A stretch of 64,000 nt of DNA from Nodularia spumigena CCY9414 (GTDB taxonomy: Bacteria; Cyanobacteriota; Cyanobacteriia; Cyanobacteriales; Nostocaceae): contig NZ_CP007203.1 in the NCBI RefSeq assembly GCF_000340565.2, forward strand, positions 598,297 to 662,296, written 5' to 3'. Shown here piece after piece: positions 17,516 through 27,094 of this stretch (position 1 is the stretch's first letter; each line of letters starts with the position of its first letter). Under the pieces are notes generated by a model. It was not told where the DNA came from, ran no database searches, and was given only the letters and a program-made list of their open reading frames with translations. The position numbers and the translations under genes were made by a program.

Positions 17516-18853
17516 CTAAACTTTTTCTGGATGGATATAGTCTACAAAGTAAAACTTAGGAATTAGCCGGAATTTCAGCCAAGAGTAAGCAGCCATACTT
17601 AAAGCAGCCGTAATTACCAAAGGTAAACCCAGCTTAATTCTGAGTGCATCAGGAAGTAAAGCCACCCCAGCAATAATACTTGTGCTGTATATTAAAAGTC
17701 CCACCTGTAAGCGCTGTATAACCTTTAGCGCATTGCGACAACTACTACAATGTTGGGTATGTTGTGAATAACGATCCAGCAACACAGAACGATTATCATT
17801 AATTTGCGGACTGGGTGGAACAGTAATTCCCACTTCACTCCACGGTAGCTGACCGAAACAATACTTATCGAACCAATTCCGAAACTCAATTACCAAACGG
17901 TCTGCACTTGTTGGTAACTTGTAGATGGTTTTCCAGCTTTCAACTGCTTGTCTTTGTTGTAAAAAATTCTCTTGCTGATGTAAAACAATCATATCTCCAT
18001 CCAGCACCAGATTACGGGTATTGATATGACTCCACCACCGGGGTGTCAAGCGATGTAGTGTTTTAGCAAAGTTACGGGGAAATTGGGCGACAATTCTTGA
18101 CTTACCTGGAGACACAGGAATACAGTAAGTCACAAGTCCAACTTTCTTCTCTCCAGAATCACCAAGGTTGATAGCATACTCTAACCGACAAGGAGGTTCA
18201 AAAGTAATTGTCGTTTTGAAGCGTCCAGAAGTCATTGCTTCAATTAACTTTGATGTTGATTGCACAACCTCCATCGGAATGGGTGTAGCATATTCTCTCT
18301 TACCCTGTACCCCGTGATGAGTAAAAGGTACGTGACTAGGATCTGCCACATTTTCCACTAAAGTTTCCCAATCATATTCCAAATCACGGACATAAGAAGA
18401 CCAAACATATCCCTTATCAGCATCTACTTGAGGTGACAATGGTAACGGCGTATTTGCTGCTGCTTCTGCTGAATTAGCATCAGGCCAAACCCAAAGTAAA
18501 TCATTAGCTTGGCGAACTGGTAGTGAAATTACACAGAAAATTTTTTCATTTTTAGTAACAATTTCTGGCTTCTCAGCTTGGGGAATATGAGTACAAATCC
18601 CTTGAGAATCAAATTGCCAACCATGATAACTACACATTAAATTACCACTTTTTTCGTCAACACGTCCTTCACTCAAAGGCGCGAGACGGTGGGGACATTG
18701 GTCTAAAAATACCTGGTAAGTCTCAGATGACTTAGGTTTCCAGATAACTAAACGAATTCCCAAAAGAGTGACTGGCGTTGGTCGTGTGGGGTCAATATCT
18801 TCTACAGGTGACAGAGGATACCACTGTTGGAAAAAGTTAAATTCAGATGACAT
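17516..18853 (-). CDS. Rieske [2Fe-2S] oxygenase, pheophorbide a oxygenase-like
   Basis: Cys53-x-His55 (CPHR) and Cys74-x2-His77 (CSYHGW) bind the Rieske cluster. The mononuclear iron site is ENVADPSHVPFTHHG with the two histidines. A CxxC (HCSSCRNA) and two C-terminal hydrophobic segments match the PaO/Tic55/CAO group, which is membrane-bound. These enzymes oxygenate chlorophyll derivatives or related aromatics; the substrate here is unknown. I chose ATG at 18853 (445 aa); the open frame to 18892 lacks family character. It is a single gene, diverging from prxQ. Confidence 0.92.
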   Translation of the reverse strand: MSSEFNFFQQWYPLSPVEDIDPTRPTPVTLLGIRLVIWKPKSSETYQVFLDQCPHRLAPLSEGRVDEKSGNLMCSYHGWQFDSQGICTHIPQAEKPEIVTKNEKIFCVISLPVRQANDLLWVWPDANSAEAAANTPLPLSPQVDADKGYVWSSYVRDLEYDWETLVENVADPSHVPFTHHGVQGKREYATPIPMEVVQSTSKLIEAMTSGRFKTTITFEPPCRLEYAINLGDSGEKKVGLVTYCIPVSPGKSRIVAQFPRNFAKTLHRLTPRWWSHINTRNLVLDGDMIVLHQQENFLQQRQAVESWKTIYKLPTSADRLVIEFRNWFDKYCFGQLPWSEVGITVPPSPQINDNRSVLLDRYSQHTQHCSSCRNALKVIQRLQVGLLIYSTSIIAGVALLPDALRIKLGLPLVITAALSMAAYSWLKFRLIPKFYFVDYIHPEKV

Positions 18854-19123
18854 TTTAATATTGGCGAGGCTTAATTTGGATGAAAGAGTCACGCACCAGC
18901 GAAGCGAAGGACGCAGTCCGTTAGGCGCAAAGACGCAAAGTCAAGATATAAATAGTTTGACACGAGATAAAAAAGTGGGCATTGCTGAATTTGAAGATAA
19001 AATGCCAAAATTACATCTCTTTAACTCTTCCTCTGGTGCGACTCTGCGCCTGGTGCGTGATAAAAAATTCATGGTCGCCTAATGCAGGTAAAATTTTGAT
19101 ACCATCCCCATCTCACCCCAATC

Positions 19124-19603
19124 ATGAATAACATTCCCCAAACTGGACAACCTGCGCCAAATTTCTCCACACCAGACCAAAATAATCAGCCCGTCAACCT
19201 CAGTGATTTTAACGGTCAGTGGGTTGTACTGTACTTTTACCCCAAAGATGACACCCCAGGCTGTACCACCGAAGCCAAGGACTTTACAGACTTGTCTCCA
19301 GACTTCAGCGCCTTGGGAGCAAAAATATTAGGTGTGAGTCCAGATACAGAAAAAGCTCATTGTAAATTTATAGACAAACATAATTTATCCATCACCCTGT
19401 TAAGTGACCCTGAACATCATCTCATAGAAGCCTATGGTGCTTGGCGCTTGAAAAAATTCATGGGTAAAGAATATATGGGTGTAGCCCGGTCAACATTTCT
19501 CATCTCACCTGATGGGATAATTGCTTACACTTGGCCGAATGTCAAAACTAAAGGTCATGCACAAGCAGTATTAAACAAATTACAGGAAATAAATTTAAAA
19601 TAA
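19124..19603 (+). CDS. prxQ: Peroxiredoxin Q / BCP family thiol peroxidase
   Basis: The 159-aa protein reduces H2O2 and alkyl hydroperoxides. The peroxidatic residue is Cys47 in DTPGCTTEAKDF. The usual resolving Cys five residues later is Lys here; the only other cysteine, Cys80 (KAHCKF), sits in the next helix, as in the subgroup that uses an alpha-3 resolving Cys. It therefore probably recycles through a Cys47-Cys80 disulfide reduced by thioredoxin. FYPKDDTPGC and SPDGII motifs confirm the family. It lacks a signal peptide. Confidence 0.93.
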   Translation: MNNIPQTGQPAPNFSTPDQNNQPVNLSDFNGQWVVLYFYPKDDTPGCTTEAKDFTDLSPDFSALGAKILGVSPDTEKAHCKFIDKHNLSITLLSDPEHHLIEAYGAWRLKKFMGKEYMGVARSTFLISPDGIIAYTWPNVKTKGHAQAVLNKLQEINLK

Positions 19604-19767
19604 ATTTTTGTTTGTAGTAAGCGATTTATCGCTCTTTGACAAGGGTTTCCGATACTCACTCAAGCCCTGACTTCAATTTTTTTTCTATCTCCAGTAAGGA
19701 TAGATTTCAACTCCAACAGCGTTATGATCCAAGTAGAGTTTTAGACTTCTCGCCAGTTGTTATAAAC

Positions 19768-20394
19768 ATGGTTCAATTTATTCAAGCGCAAAATGTTGGA
19801 CTCGCCTATTTAGAAGAAAAATTTGGTCTGCAACAGTCTAAAGATGAGGTATTTTTTCCGGAATGGTGGGAGAATTTACCAGGAATTACAGATTTAGAAA
19901 AACAACAGCTAGACAAAATCAAATCTCATTTTCTGCGTTTAGCAAAATATCCGCCTTTATCCGAAGAAACAGTAAAATTAGTTGTTTTATCACCTTTGCT
20001 AAATCTGGCTGGTTTTTATGACGAACCTTTTTTTATGAGAAGTGAACAATCAATTGAAATTTCGGCGGAGGATAAAGGAGAAGTTATTCGAGGTAGAATT
20101 GATGTTCTGGTAATTCAAGAACAATTCTGGTTATTAGTTATTGAGTCTAAACGCTCTAGTTTTTCTCTTTTAGAAGCTATACCCCAAGCGCTAAGTTATA
20201 TGTTAGCTAATCCTCATCCAGAAAAACCTGTGTTTGGATGTGTGACTAGTGGAGAAGATTTTCAATTTATCAAATTAATCAAACAAGATAAACCTGAGTA
20301 TGCTTTATCTGATAAATTTACTTTATCCAGGCGAGAAAATGAATTGTATAAAGTCCTCAGTATTTTAAAAAACCTCAGCCAAATTTTGAGTTAA
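19768..20394 (+). CDS. HsdR N-terminal-like PD-(D/E)xK nuclease-fold protein
   Basis: The 208-aa protein carries a RIDVLV ... LLVIESKRS core, the Asp and Glu-x-Lys of a PD-(D/E)xK fold, as seen in the N-terminal domain of type I restriction R subunits. It lacks the helicase part and no HsdM or HsdS genes are near, so it is not a working type I system. Solo proteins of this type are common in cyanobacteria. I prefer ATG at 19768 (MVQFIQAQNVGLAYLEEKFG); a TTG at 19636 keeps the frame open. It ends three bases before the cysteine desulfurase gene and is probably co-transcribed with it. Confidence 0.75.
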   Translation: MVQFIQAQNVGLAYLEEKFGLQQSKDEVFFPEWWENLPGITDLEKQQLDKIKSHFLRLAKYPPLSEETVKLVVLSPLLNLAGFYDEPFFMRSEQSIEISAEDKGEVIRGRIDVLVIQEQFWLLVIESKRSSFSLLEAIPQALSYMLANPHPEKPVFGCVTSGEDFQFIKLIKQDKPEYALSDKFTLSRRENELYKVLSILKNLSQILS

Positions 20395-20397
20395 TTT

Positions 20398-21564
20398 ATG
20401 TCTATTCGTCCTATATATCTCGATGGTCACGCTACTACGCCTGTAGATGAACGGGTATTAGCAGCAATGATTCCCTATTTTACAGAACACTTTGGAAATC
20501 CATCTAGTATTGGTCATGTTTACGGTTGGGAAGCAGAAGCGGCTGTTAAACAAGCACGGGAAATATTAGCCGCAGCTATTAATGCGACACCTGAAGAAAT
20601 TGTCTTTACAAGTGGTGCAACTGAGGGGAATAATTTAGCTATTAAAGGTGTCGCTGAAGCTTATTTTTCCCAAGGGCAGCATATTATTACTGTAGCGACA
20701 GAACATAGTGCAGTGCTTGACCCTTGTACTTATTTGAAATCTCTGGGTTTTGATATTACTGTTCTCCCGGTTCAGCCAGATGGAATTATTGATTTAAATG
20801 AGTTAAAAAAAGCCTTTCGTCCGGAAACAATTTTGGTTTCGGTGATGGCTGCAAATAATGAAATTGGTGTATTGCAACCGTTGGCAGAAATTGGGGAAAT
20901 GTGCCGGGAAAAAAATATAATTTTTCATACAGATGCAGCCCAAGCTATTGGTAAAATTCCCCTAGATGTGCAGACGATGAAAGTTGACTTGATGTCGCTG
21001 ACTGCACATAAAGTATATGGTCCCAAGGGTATCGGGGCTTTATACGTCCGTAGACGTAACCCCAGAGTCCAAATTGCACCCCAACAGCATGGCGGTGGAC
21101 ATGAACGAGGAATGCGTTCTGGGACTTTGTACACACCCCAAATTGTCGGTTTTGGAAAAGCTGTCGAAATCGCTTTAGCAACACAAGAAACCGAAAATCA
21201 ACGCCTCATAGAACTCAGACAAAGATTATGGGAACAGCTTTCGCAGTTGTCAGGGGTTCACCTGAATGGACATCCGACGCAGCGACTAGCGGGAAATTTA
21301 AATATCAGTGTTGAGGGAGTGGATGGTGCTGCGTTATTGTTAGGTTTGCAGCCAGTTATGGCGGTTTCTTCTGGTTCTGCTTGTTCTTCAACCAGCACAG
21401 CACCGTCTCATGTGCTGACAGCTTTGGGAAGGTCGGAAAAATTAGCTTATGCTGCGGTAAGGTTTGGAATTGGGCGGTTTAATACTGCTGAAGAAATAGA
21501 CACGGTAGCACAGCAGGTAATTTCTACTGTTCAAAGTTTAAAGTCTATTACAGCCAGAGCTTGA
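20398..21564 (+). CDS. Cysteine desulfurase (NifS/IscS-like, PLP-dependent)
   Basis: The 388-aa enzyme removes sulfur from cysteine for Fe-S cluster or thio-cofactor assembly. It has the PLP lysine Lys205 in SLTAHKVYGPKG, HTDAAQ for cofactor contacts, and the catalytic Cys329 in SSGSACSS. Length matches group I desulfurases. The N-terminus YLDGHATTPVD is standard. No isc/suf/nif scaffold genes adjoin it, and it follows the HsdR-like gene by three bases. An Nfu scaffold is encoded further on at 29059. Confidence 0.95.
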   Translation: MSIRPIYLDGHATTPVDERVLAAMIPYFTEHFGNPSSIGHVYGWEAEAAVKQAREILAAAINATPEEIVFTSGATEGNNLAIKGVAEAYFSQGQHIITVATEHSAVLDPCTYLKSLGFDITVLPVQPDGIIDLNELKKAFRPETILVSVMAANNEIGVLQPLAEIGEMCREKNIIFHTDAAQAIGKIPLDVQTMKVDLMSLTAHKVYGPKGIGALYVRRRNPRVQIAPQQHGGGHERGMRSGTLYTPQIVGFGKAVEIALATQETENQRLIELRQRLWEQLSQLSGVHLNGHPTQRLAGNLNISVEGVDGAALLLGLQPVMAVSSGSACSSTSTAPSHVLTALGRSEKLAYAAVRFGIGRFNTAEEIDTVAQQVISTVQSLKSITARA

Positions 21565-21572
21565 ATCTAAAA

Positions 21573-21589
21573 GCGGGCAAGATGCCCGC
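21573..21589 (+). terminator. Short hairpin after the cysteine desulfurase gene
   Basis: Perfect 7-bp arms GCGGGCA / TGCCCGC with a 3-base loop begin nine bases after the stop codon. No T-run follows. The string GCGGGCAAGATGCCCGC is also a common dispersed motif in this group, so it may double as a repeat. Confidence 0.5.
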
Positions 21590-21673
21590 ACCAAAAGAGT
21601 GTAGAATAATGTTTTCCAGTTCCCAATTAACAATTATCAATTATCAGGTCAAAATTTCCGACTAAATCGCCGT

Positions 21674-21701
21674 GATAACTGTTAACTGATAACTGTTAAC
21701 T
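21674..21701. repeat. Tandem 14-bp repeat (GATAACTGTTAACT x2)
   Basis: Two exact adjacent copies are visible in the spacer between two convergent genes. Each contains the palindrome GTTAAC. Confidence 0.85.
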
Positions 21702-21705
21702 GATT

Positions 21706-22737
21706 TTAATAGGGGTCTGAATCAAAGCGCCCCCGTTTCACGCTTCTGAAATAATAACCTCTGGTCGGTAGATCCTTTAAGTTGAAGGTATCGCCACGGG
21801 GAACTCGCCAAATTTTGTAGTCGTAAAATGTTAGGGGAGTTTGGGGTTTGCATTCTTCTGGTGAATGGTCTCCCAATACAAAATATGCTGCACCTCTACC
21901 CATGACTTTCGCCATCCCGTATTTATCGACAACAACGGATGTTTCTTCGCTAATGGCTATCCCTAAAACGCTTTTCGATACGCCATCCTGAATTTGACGG
22001 GCGATAAAAGCCATAATTCGACCCATTCTTTTGCGTCTGTCAAAATGGGTATCGATGATGGTTCCTCTCAAATGACTCCAGGGGAAAAAGTTATAAGTGA
22101 AGGTAATGTCTTGGTAAGGGTCTTCGAGGGCTTCTCTAGTTTCAATACCTTCTTCGGAAGAAGCACAAGCATCGTAGACGTAATCACTTTGAATCATTGC
22201 ACCGGCACTAGTGCCGCCAATGCCACCGCCTTTGGCATAAACTGATTTAATGGCAGTTTCTAATTTGGTGTTTTTCCAGCTGCGGATATATTCACATTGG
22301 TCACCACCAGCAAAGAAAATTACGCCAGCATTTTTAACTTTTTCCAGAATCTCAGGTCTGTTGGCATCTTGGCGATTACTAATAATCAGAGTTTCTACAT
22401 AGTTGACTCCCTGCATATCATAAATTAACCGATTGTAGTCATCACTACCATAAGTGCGGATGACGACAACATTAACTTTGGTCGAGTAGTTGGTAGCCCC
22501 CCTCACTTGATTAATCATCCACTGAATAGCTTCTTCTACATCGGGGCCGCCCCCACCTAAAAGATGCACAGGGCCAGCTAAGGGGCTAGGTAAGGGGGGA
22601 CGTAAATCTAAAGTTTTCTCTGGTAAGTGGGGTTTCAGGAATGCGGTGAGACGGGATATGATTTCGGCTCCCATCTTCTTCCATAAGGTTCCTACGTTCT
22701 TGAACCACTTTGCTATGCTTGGGAATACCTTTCTCAT
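21706..22737 (-). CDS. Cyanophycinase-like S51-family peptidase
   Basis: The protein (343 aa from ATG at 22737) shares the cyanophycinase plan: HLLGGGGPDV, FFAGGDQCEYI, and the nucleophile serine in GGTSAGAM, followed by IDTHFDRRKRMGR with a candidate catalytic His. Such enzymes cleave beta-Asp-Arg bonds of cyanophycin or related peptides. About 45 extra N-terminal residues are atypical, so it may be a divergent paralogue rather than the main CphB. An upstream TTG start at 22755 would add six residues. No cphA lies nearby. It is a single gene on this strand. Confidence 0.8.
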   Translation of the reverse strand: MRKVFPSIAKWFKNVGTLWKKMGAEIISRLTAFLKPHLPEKTLDLRPPLPSPLAGPVHLLGGGGPDVEEAIQWMINQVRGATNYSTKVNVVVIRTYGSDDYNRLIYDMQGVNYVETLIISNRQDANRPEILEKVKNAGVIFFAGGDQCEYIRSWKNTKLETAIKSVYAKGGGIGGTSAGAMIQSDYVYDACASSEEGIETREALEDPYQDITFTYNFFPWSHLRGTIIDTHFDRRKRMGRIMAFIARQIQDGVSKSVLGIAISEETSVVVDKYGMAKVMGRGAAYFVLGDHSPEECKPQTPLTFYDYKIWRVPRGDTFNLKDLPTRGYYFRSVKRGRFDSDPY

Positions 22738-22899
22738 ACTATGCTGCTGGTGCAAACCACAATTATTGCTAACTCTCGCACCAGAAAGGGTGAAATTTCC
22801 AGCGTATAGGGATTGTACTGTTTTTTAACGCGAATTAATCTAGAGTAATGTTTAATTCTCGGCGCTATTCTAGGATATTCACTGTGTTACTAGTGTGTT

Positions 22900-24090
22900 T
22901 TAAAGCCAAACAATTTGCGATCGCTCTTGCACGACTCGGTGATAAACTGTTTCTGTTTGCTTGGCTAATTTTGTCCAGTTGAAGCGTTGCGCTAAATCCT
23001 TGTAAGCATTATCAATCAACCATTGCCGATAACCAGGATGTTGCAAAACTTCTAAAATTCCCCAAGCCAGAGAATCGGGATTGTTTGCCCGCGTCACAAT
23101 GCCTGTTTTGGTATGTTGTACTACTTCGGGAAAACCACCTGTATCGGATACGACAACGGGAACGCGAGAGGCAAAACTTTCTAAAGCGACAATACCAAAG
23201 GGTTCGTAAAGACTGGGAAATACGGCACAGTCAGCGATGGTTTGGAATTTATCTAAGTATTTATCAGAGATAAATCCTGTAAAATAACACTTTTGCCAAA
23301 TTCCTAAATTCCAGGCTTGATGCTGGAAATTGTCAGTATTTCCCCCACCGATAATGACAAATTTTACATCTCCTGCCATTGAGTTCAGCACTTGAGGAGC
23401 AGCATTAATTAATACAGATATACCTTTCTCATAAGTTATGCGACCGACATAATAAACAATTTTTTCATGGTCTGCGGCAAATTGGCGGCGAAACTCGCGA
23501 GCATGAAAGCCTTCGTCGTGCTGTTTCTTTTCTGGTCGAATACCGTTATAAATCACATCTATTTTGTCCCCAGGACTGTGTAATGCTTGTGTGATTTCTC
23601 GCTGCATATACTCTGTACAAACGATAATTCGCCAAGCGTTATGAGCTAGTAAATGTTCTTTGTGATGAATATAACTTTGAATAGCAGTGTGAATACCATT
23701 GTGCCGCCCGTATTCAGTGGCGTGGATGGTAGCAATGAGGGGTATTTTAAAGTTATGCTTTAAGGCGATCGCCGCATCCCCTACCAACCAATCATGGGCA
23801 TGAATTAAATCAAACGGTCCTTCCTCCAGAATCAACTTCCCACCGTGATCTCCCATACTCTGGTTCAGATTGCCTATCCAGTGGAAAAAGTCGTTACTAT
23901 GTGCCACTGGGACTCGATGGACGTTGATGCCCTCAACTAGTTCATACATTGATGCTTGACCAAACTCTGAAGTAATCAGATGAATTTCATGTCCTAGCTT
24001 CACCAGTTCCGGGTATAACTCCGCTACATGACGGGAAATTCCCCCAACTATTCTCGGCGGAAACTCCCAACTCAGCACCAATATCTTCAT
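22900..24090 (-). CDS. Glycosyltransferase family 4 (GT-B fold)
   Basis: The 396-aa protein starts MKILVLSWEFPPRIVGGISRH, typical of GT4 sugar transferases, and has HAHDWLVGDAA and ATIHATEYGRH in the acceptor domain, with VYYVGRITYEKG and the E-x7-E motif EPFGIVALE in the nucleotide-sugar domain. It resembles glycogen-synthase-like and exopolysaccharide GT4 proteins; acceptor and donor are not predictable. It has no membrane segments. The 325-base spacer to lepA holds an inverted-repeat element. Confidence 0.9.
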   Translation of the reverse strand: MKILVLSWEFPPRIVGGISRHVAELYPELVKLGHEIHLITSEFGQASMYELVEGINVHRVPVAHSNDFFHWIGNLNQSMGDHGGKLILEEGPFDLIHAHDWLVGDAAIALKHNFKIPLIATIHATEYGRHNGIHTAIQSYIHHKEHLLAHNAWRIIVCTEYMQREITQALHSPGDKIDVIYNGIRPEKKQHDEGFHAREFRRQFAADHEKIVYYVGRITYEKGISVLINAAPQVLNSMAGDVKFVIIGGGNTDNFQHQAWNLGIWQKCYFTGFISDKYLDKFQTIADCAVFPSLYEPFGIVALESFASRVPVVVSDTGGFPEVVQHTKTGIVTRANNPDSLAWGILEVLQHPGYRQWLIDNAYKDLAQRFNWTKLAKQTETVYHRVVQERSQIVWL

Positions 24091-24203
24091 TTACTAAAGT
24101 CTCCAATACCCTATAAATATCTAAAAATACAAAGATGGTAATTGTTACAATTTTTGGATAGAGATAATCAATCAAAATAACACAACCAGCGAAAGAGGAG
24201 AAA

Positions 24204-24412
24204 AATCTACCTCACCCCCAGCCCCTCTCCTTGGTAAGGAGAGGGGAGAATATAGCAACCGCCAAGAAGGTTAGGACATTTTTTATACAGGGCGGGTAAG
24301 ATTTATCATATTAAGATGTGTACTTCATTTACTTGCAAAGTAGACAAAACCCTCTCCTTACCAAGGAGAGGGACAGGTTTTGCACAAGCTTTAGCAGGGT
24401 GAGGTTTTTCCC
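24204..24412. repeat. Inverted-repeat element with nested hairpins
   Basis: The left side (CCTCACCCCCAGCCCCTCTCC) and right side (GGAGAGGGACAGG ... GGGTGAGG) are roughly inverted copies about 200 bases apart. Each contains its own CTCTCCTT-x-AAGGAGAG hairpin. The interior (AAGATGTGTACTTCATTTACTT) recurs at 38720-38745. It occupies most of the gap between the GT4 gene and lepA and no gene was seen in it. Confidence 0.65.
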
Positions 24413-24416
24413 GTGG

Positions 24417-26228
24417 TTAACTTTGATCTAAGCGCAGCACAGCCATAAAAGCTTCCTGGGGTACATCCACTGTTCCCACAGATTTCATCCGCTTTTTACC
24501 TTTGGCTTGTTTCTGCAATAGTTTCTTTTTCCGGCTGATGTCGCCACCGTAGCACTTAGCTAGTACGTCTTTCCGCAAAGCTGGGATGTGTTCACTGGCA
24601 ATGACTTTACTGCCAATTGATGCCTGAATTGGGACTTTAAATTGATGGCGCGGAATTAGTTCTTTGAGTTTTTCGGCCATGGAGCGTCCCATGTTATAGG
24701 CTTTATCTCGGTGAACAATCATCGCTAAGGAATCAACGGGATCACCGTTAATCATAATATCCAGCTTCACCAAGGGATTTTCCCGGTAGCCAATGAGATG
24801 ATATTCCATACTGGCATAACCGCGCGATCGCGACTTCATCTGGTCAAAAAAGTCGGTGACGACTTCCGCCAAAGGTAAATCATAAGTTAGGGTGGTACGT
24901 CCTTGGGCGAGATATTTCATATCTTTGAAAACGCCTCGCCGACTTTGCGACAACTCCATCAAGCTACCAACGTAGGTTTCTGGCGTAATCATTTCTACTT
25001 GAACATAGGGTTCCTCAATTTTTTCCCGTTCATTGGGAGAGGGTAAGCGACTGGGATTGTCTATATATAGTTCTTCACCCCCAATCGTCACTACCCGGTA
25101 AACTACTGAAGGTGCTGTAATAATTAAATCTAGGTTATACTCTCGTTCTAAACGTTCCTGGACAATTTCCATGTGCAGTAACCCCAAGAACCCACAACGA
25201 AAGCCAAAGCCCATAGCGCTAGAAGTTTCTGGTTCGTATTTGAGCGCCGCATCGTTGAGTTCCAGCTTGCCTAAAGCTTCCCGTAAGTCTTCAAACTGGT
25301 CAGCATCAATGGGGAACATTCCACAAAATACCATTGGTTTAGCTTCTGTGTAACCAGCTAAGGGTTCTGCGGCTTTAGCTTTCGTTAAGGTAATGGTGTC
25401 TCCCACTCGCGCATCGGCTACAGCTTTAATGGCGGCGGCAAAATAGCCTACTTCCCCAGCGTGGAGTTCTTCAACTTGGATTTCTGTAGGAGAAAGCACG
25501 CCTAACTCGTCAATGACATATTCTTTCTCAGATGCCATCAAATAAACGCGATCGCCTTTTTTGATTGTGCCATCCATCACTCGGAAATAAACAATCACTC
25601 CTCGGTAACTATCATAATAGCTATCAAAAATCAATGCCCTTAAGGGTGCATCTAGCGTATCTTTTGGTGGTGGTATGCGCTCTACCACTGCTGCCAAAAT
25701 TTCATTAATGCCAATGCCCTCTTTAGCAGAAGCCAGAATCGCACCACTACAATCTAAACCAATAATTTCTTCGATTTCGGCAATTACCCGGTCTGGTTCT
25801 GCCCCAGGCAAATCGATTTTGTTTAAAACCGGAATAATTTCTAAGTCATGTTCTAAAGCCAAATACAGATTGGCTAAAGTTTGCGCCTCTACACCTTGAG
25901 AAGCATCTACTACTAACAGCGCTCCTTCACAAGCCACAAGGCTCCGGGACACCTCATAAGAAAAATCCACATGACCGGGAGTATCAATTAAATTCAATAC
26001 ATACTCCTGACCATCCTTGGCCTGGTAATTCATCCGGGCAGCTTGCAGCTTAATTGTAATGCCGCGCTCCCGTTCAAGATCCATGTTATCGAGGAACTGT
26101 TCCTTCATTTTGCGCTCATCTACAGTACCAGTAGCTTGTAGTAAGCGATCCGCGAGGGTAGATTTCCCGTGGTCAATGTGAGCAATAATACAAAAATTGC
26201 GAATGCGATCTGCGGGAACGTCAGTCAT
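24417..26228 (-). CDS. lepA: Elongation factor 4 (LepA)
   Basis: This ribosomal GTPase back-translocates or remodels stalled ribosomes and is membrane-associated under some conditions. G1 is [10 protein letters not shown]3 is DTPGHVDF and G4 is NKIDLP. The full set of domains is present, including the LepA-specific C-terminal domain ([14 protein letters not shown] ... [17 protein letters not shown]). Length (603 aa) and ATG at 26228 are standard. Confidence 0.98.
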   Translation of the reverse strand: MTDVPADRIRNFCIIAHIDHGKSTLADRLLQATGTVDERKMKEQFLDNMDLERERGITIKLQAARMNYQAKDGQEYVLNLIDTPGHVDFSYEVSRSLVACEGALLVVDASQGVEAQTLANLYLALEHDLEIIPVLNKIDLPGAEPDRVIAEIEEIIGLDCSGAILASAKEGIGINEILAAVVERIPPPKDTLDAPLRALIFDSYYDSYRGVIVYFRVMDGTIKKGDRVYLMASEKEYVIDELGVLSPTEIQVEELHAGEVGYFAAAIKAVADARVGDTITLTKAKAAEPLAGYTEAKPMVFCGMFPIDADQFEDLREALGKLELNDAALKYEPETSSAMGFGFRCGFLGLLHMEIVQERLEREYNLDLIITAPSVVYRVVTIGGEELYIDNPSRLPSPNEREKIEEPYVQVEMITPETYVGSLMELSQSRRGVFKDMKYLAQGRTTLTYDLPLAEVVTDFFDQMKSRSRGYASMEYHLIGYRENPLVKLDIMINGDPVDSLAMIVHRDKAYNMGRSMAEKLKELIPRHQFKVPIQASIGSKVIASEHIPALRKDVLAKCYGGDISRKKKLLQKQAKGKKRMKSVGTVDVPQEAFMAVLRLDQS

Positions 26229-26678
26229 ATACTATCTTTGCTGAAGTGGCAACCAAAGTTAAACAAGAAATTTACTTCATATATTTTAATGCTTTCTTAG
26301 CCAAGACGCTGTTTTGGGAGGTCAAACAATTGAGGATTTTAAAAAAGATATATAAAGTCTATTTTACATGATGGGATTCACCAAGCAGGAGCGTACAATA
26401 AATATATATAAGTAAATAATGTAGAGATCGTGGGCTGTTACACTCCGTGACTGCCTAGAACTACTGATTTACTCCCACAAATTCTAGAGCTGTTGTCTAG
26501 CGAGTTTGATGATATTGACCATTCCAAACCAAATCCTGTGACTTTGGTGGAATTTTGGGGAACTATCTTATTGTGTAGTAAATTTGCACTTTAAGAGTAG
26601 TCAGTAAACTCACCCCAATAGGACATAATCACCGCGCGACAAAGCTTTAGAGGCAACAATCTCTGAGTATAGAAACCT
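26229..26678. other. Intergenic region with an ORF lacking a standard start
   Basis: Between lepA and the small RHH-like gene lies a 47-codon frame (26451-26594) with gene-like composition but no ATG/GTG/TTG at its head (listed separately). The rest is AT-rich with no clear motif. Confidence 0.4.
26451..26594 (+). pseudogene. Possible gene remnant or non-canonical small ORF
   Basis: From just after a TGA at 26448 the frame reads LPRTTDLLPQILELLSSEF and then SKPNPVTLVEFWGTILL before a TAA. The mix of helix-forming and hydrophobic residues is unlike random AT-rich translation. No ATG, GTG or TTG precedes the coding-like part, so it is either the 3' end of a decayed gene or uses a rare start. 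I do not recognise the family. Confidence 0.3.
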
Positions 26679-26915
26679 ATGAATATGAAAGAGAAAGCTA
26701 CCAAGTCGGAACAACTACCAACCGATAAGGTAGAAATCGCTGTCCGCCTGGACTCGGAGTTAGTAGAGCAAATTCAGCACTTAACCAACGACCCTAGTAA
26801 AGTGATTGAAGTGGCGATTCGTCAATGGTTGCGCGGTGAGGTTCCCAGGGATGATGAACTGACACGCACCCCTCGTCGCGTACCTGTGCCGCCACGAGGT
26901 GAATGGAATGATTGA
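26679..26915 (+). CDS. Small RHH/antitoxin-like protein (78 aa)
   Basis: The protein contains DKVEIAVRLDSELVEQIQHL followed by a short second helix (DPSKVIEVAIRQWLRG), a ribbon-helix-helix-like layout, and a basic tail with RTPRRVPVPPRG. It may bind DNA. No toxin gene adjoins it, so its role as an antitoxin is doubtful; small proteins of this sort are widespread in Nostocales. ATG at 26679 is preceded by a modest purine stretch. Confidence 0.7.
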   Translation: MNMKEKATKSEQLPTDKVEIAVRLDSELVEQIQHLTNDPSKVIEVAIRQWLRGEVPRDDELTRTPRRVPVPPRGEWND

Positions 26916-27094
26916 TATCCATAAACAAGCTGTAAATAGAAAATGAAAAAAATGTAAAGTTGGTCAATCTCGATTCAATAAACGCCAAAATACCCAATGT
27001 AAGGATGCGAAAGCTGTAATAATTTACGCCAAAGTTTTTTGAGCAGCTGAAGCAACACTGTTCTGAGTTGCCATTTGTCTACCCAACTCGATTA

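Noticed and set aside
19768-20394. Complete type I restriction system
   Set aside because: Only an HsdR-N-like domain is present; helicase, HsdM and HsdS are absent.
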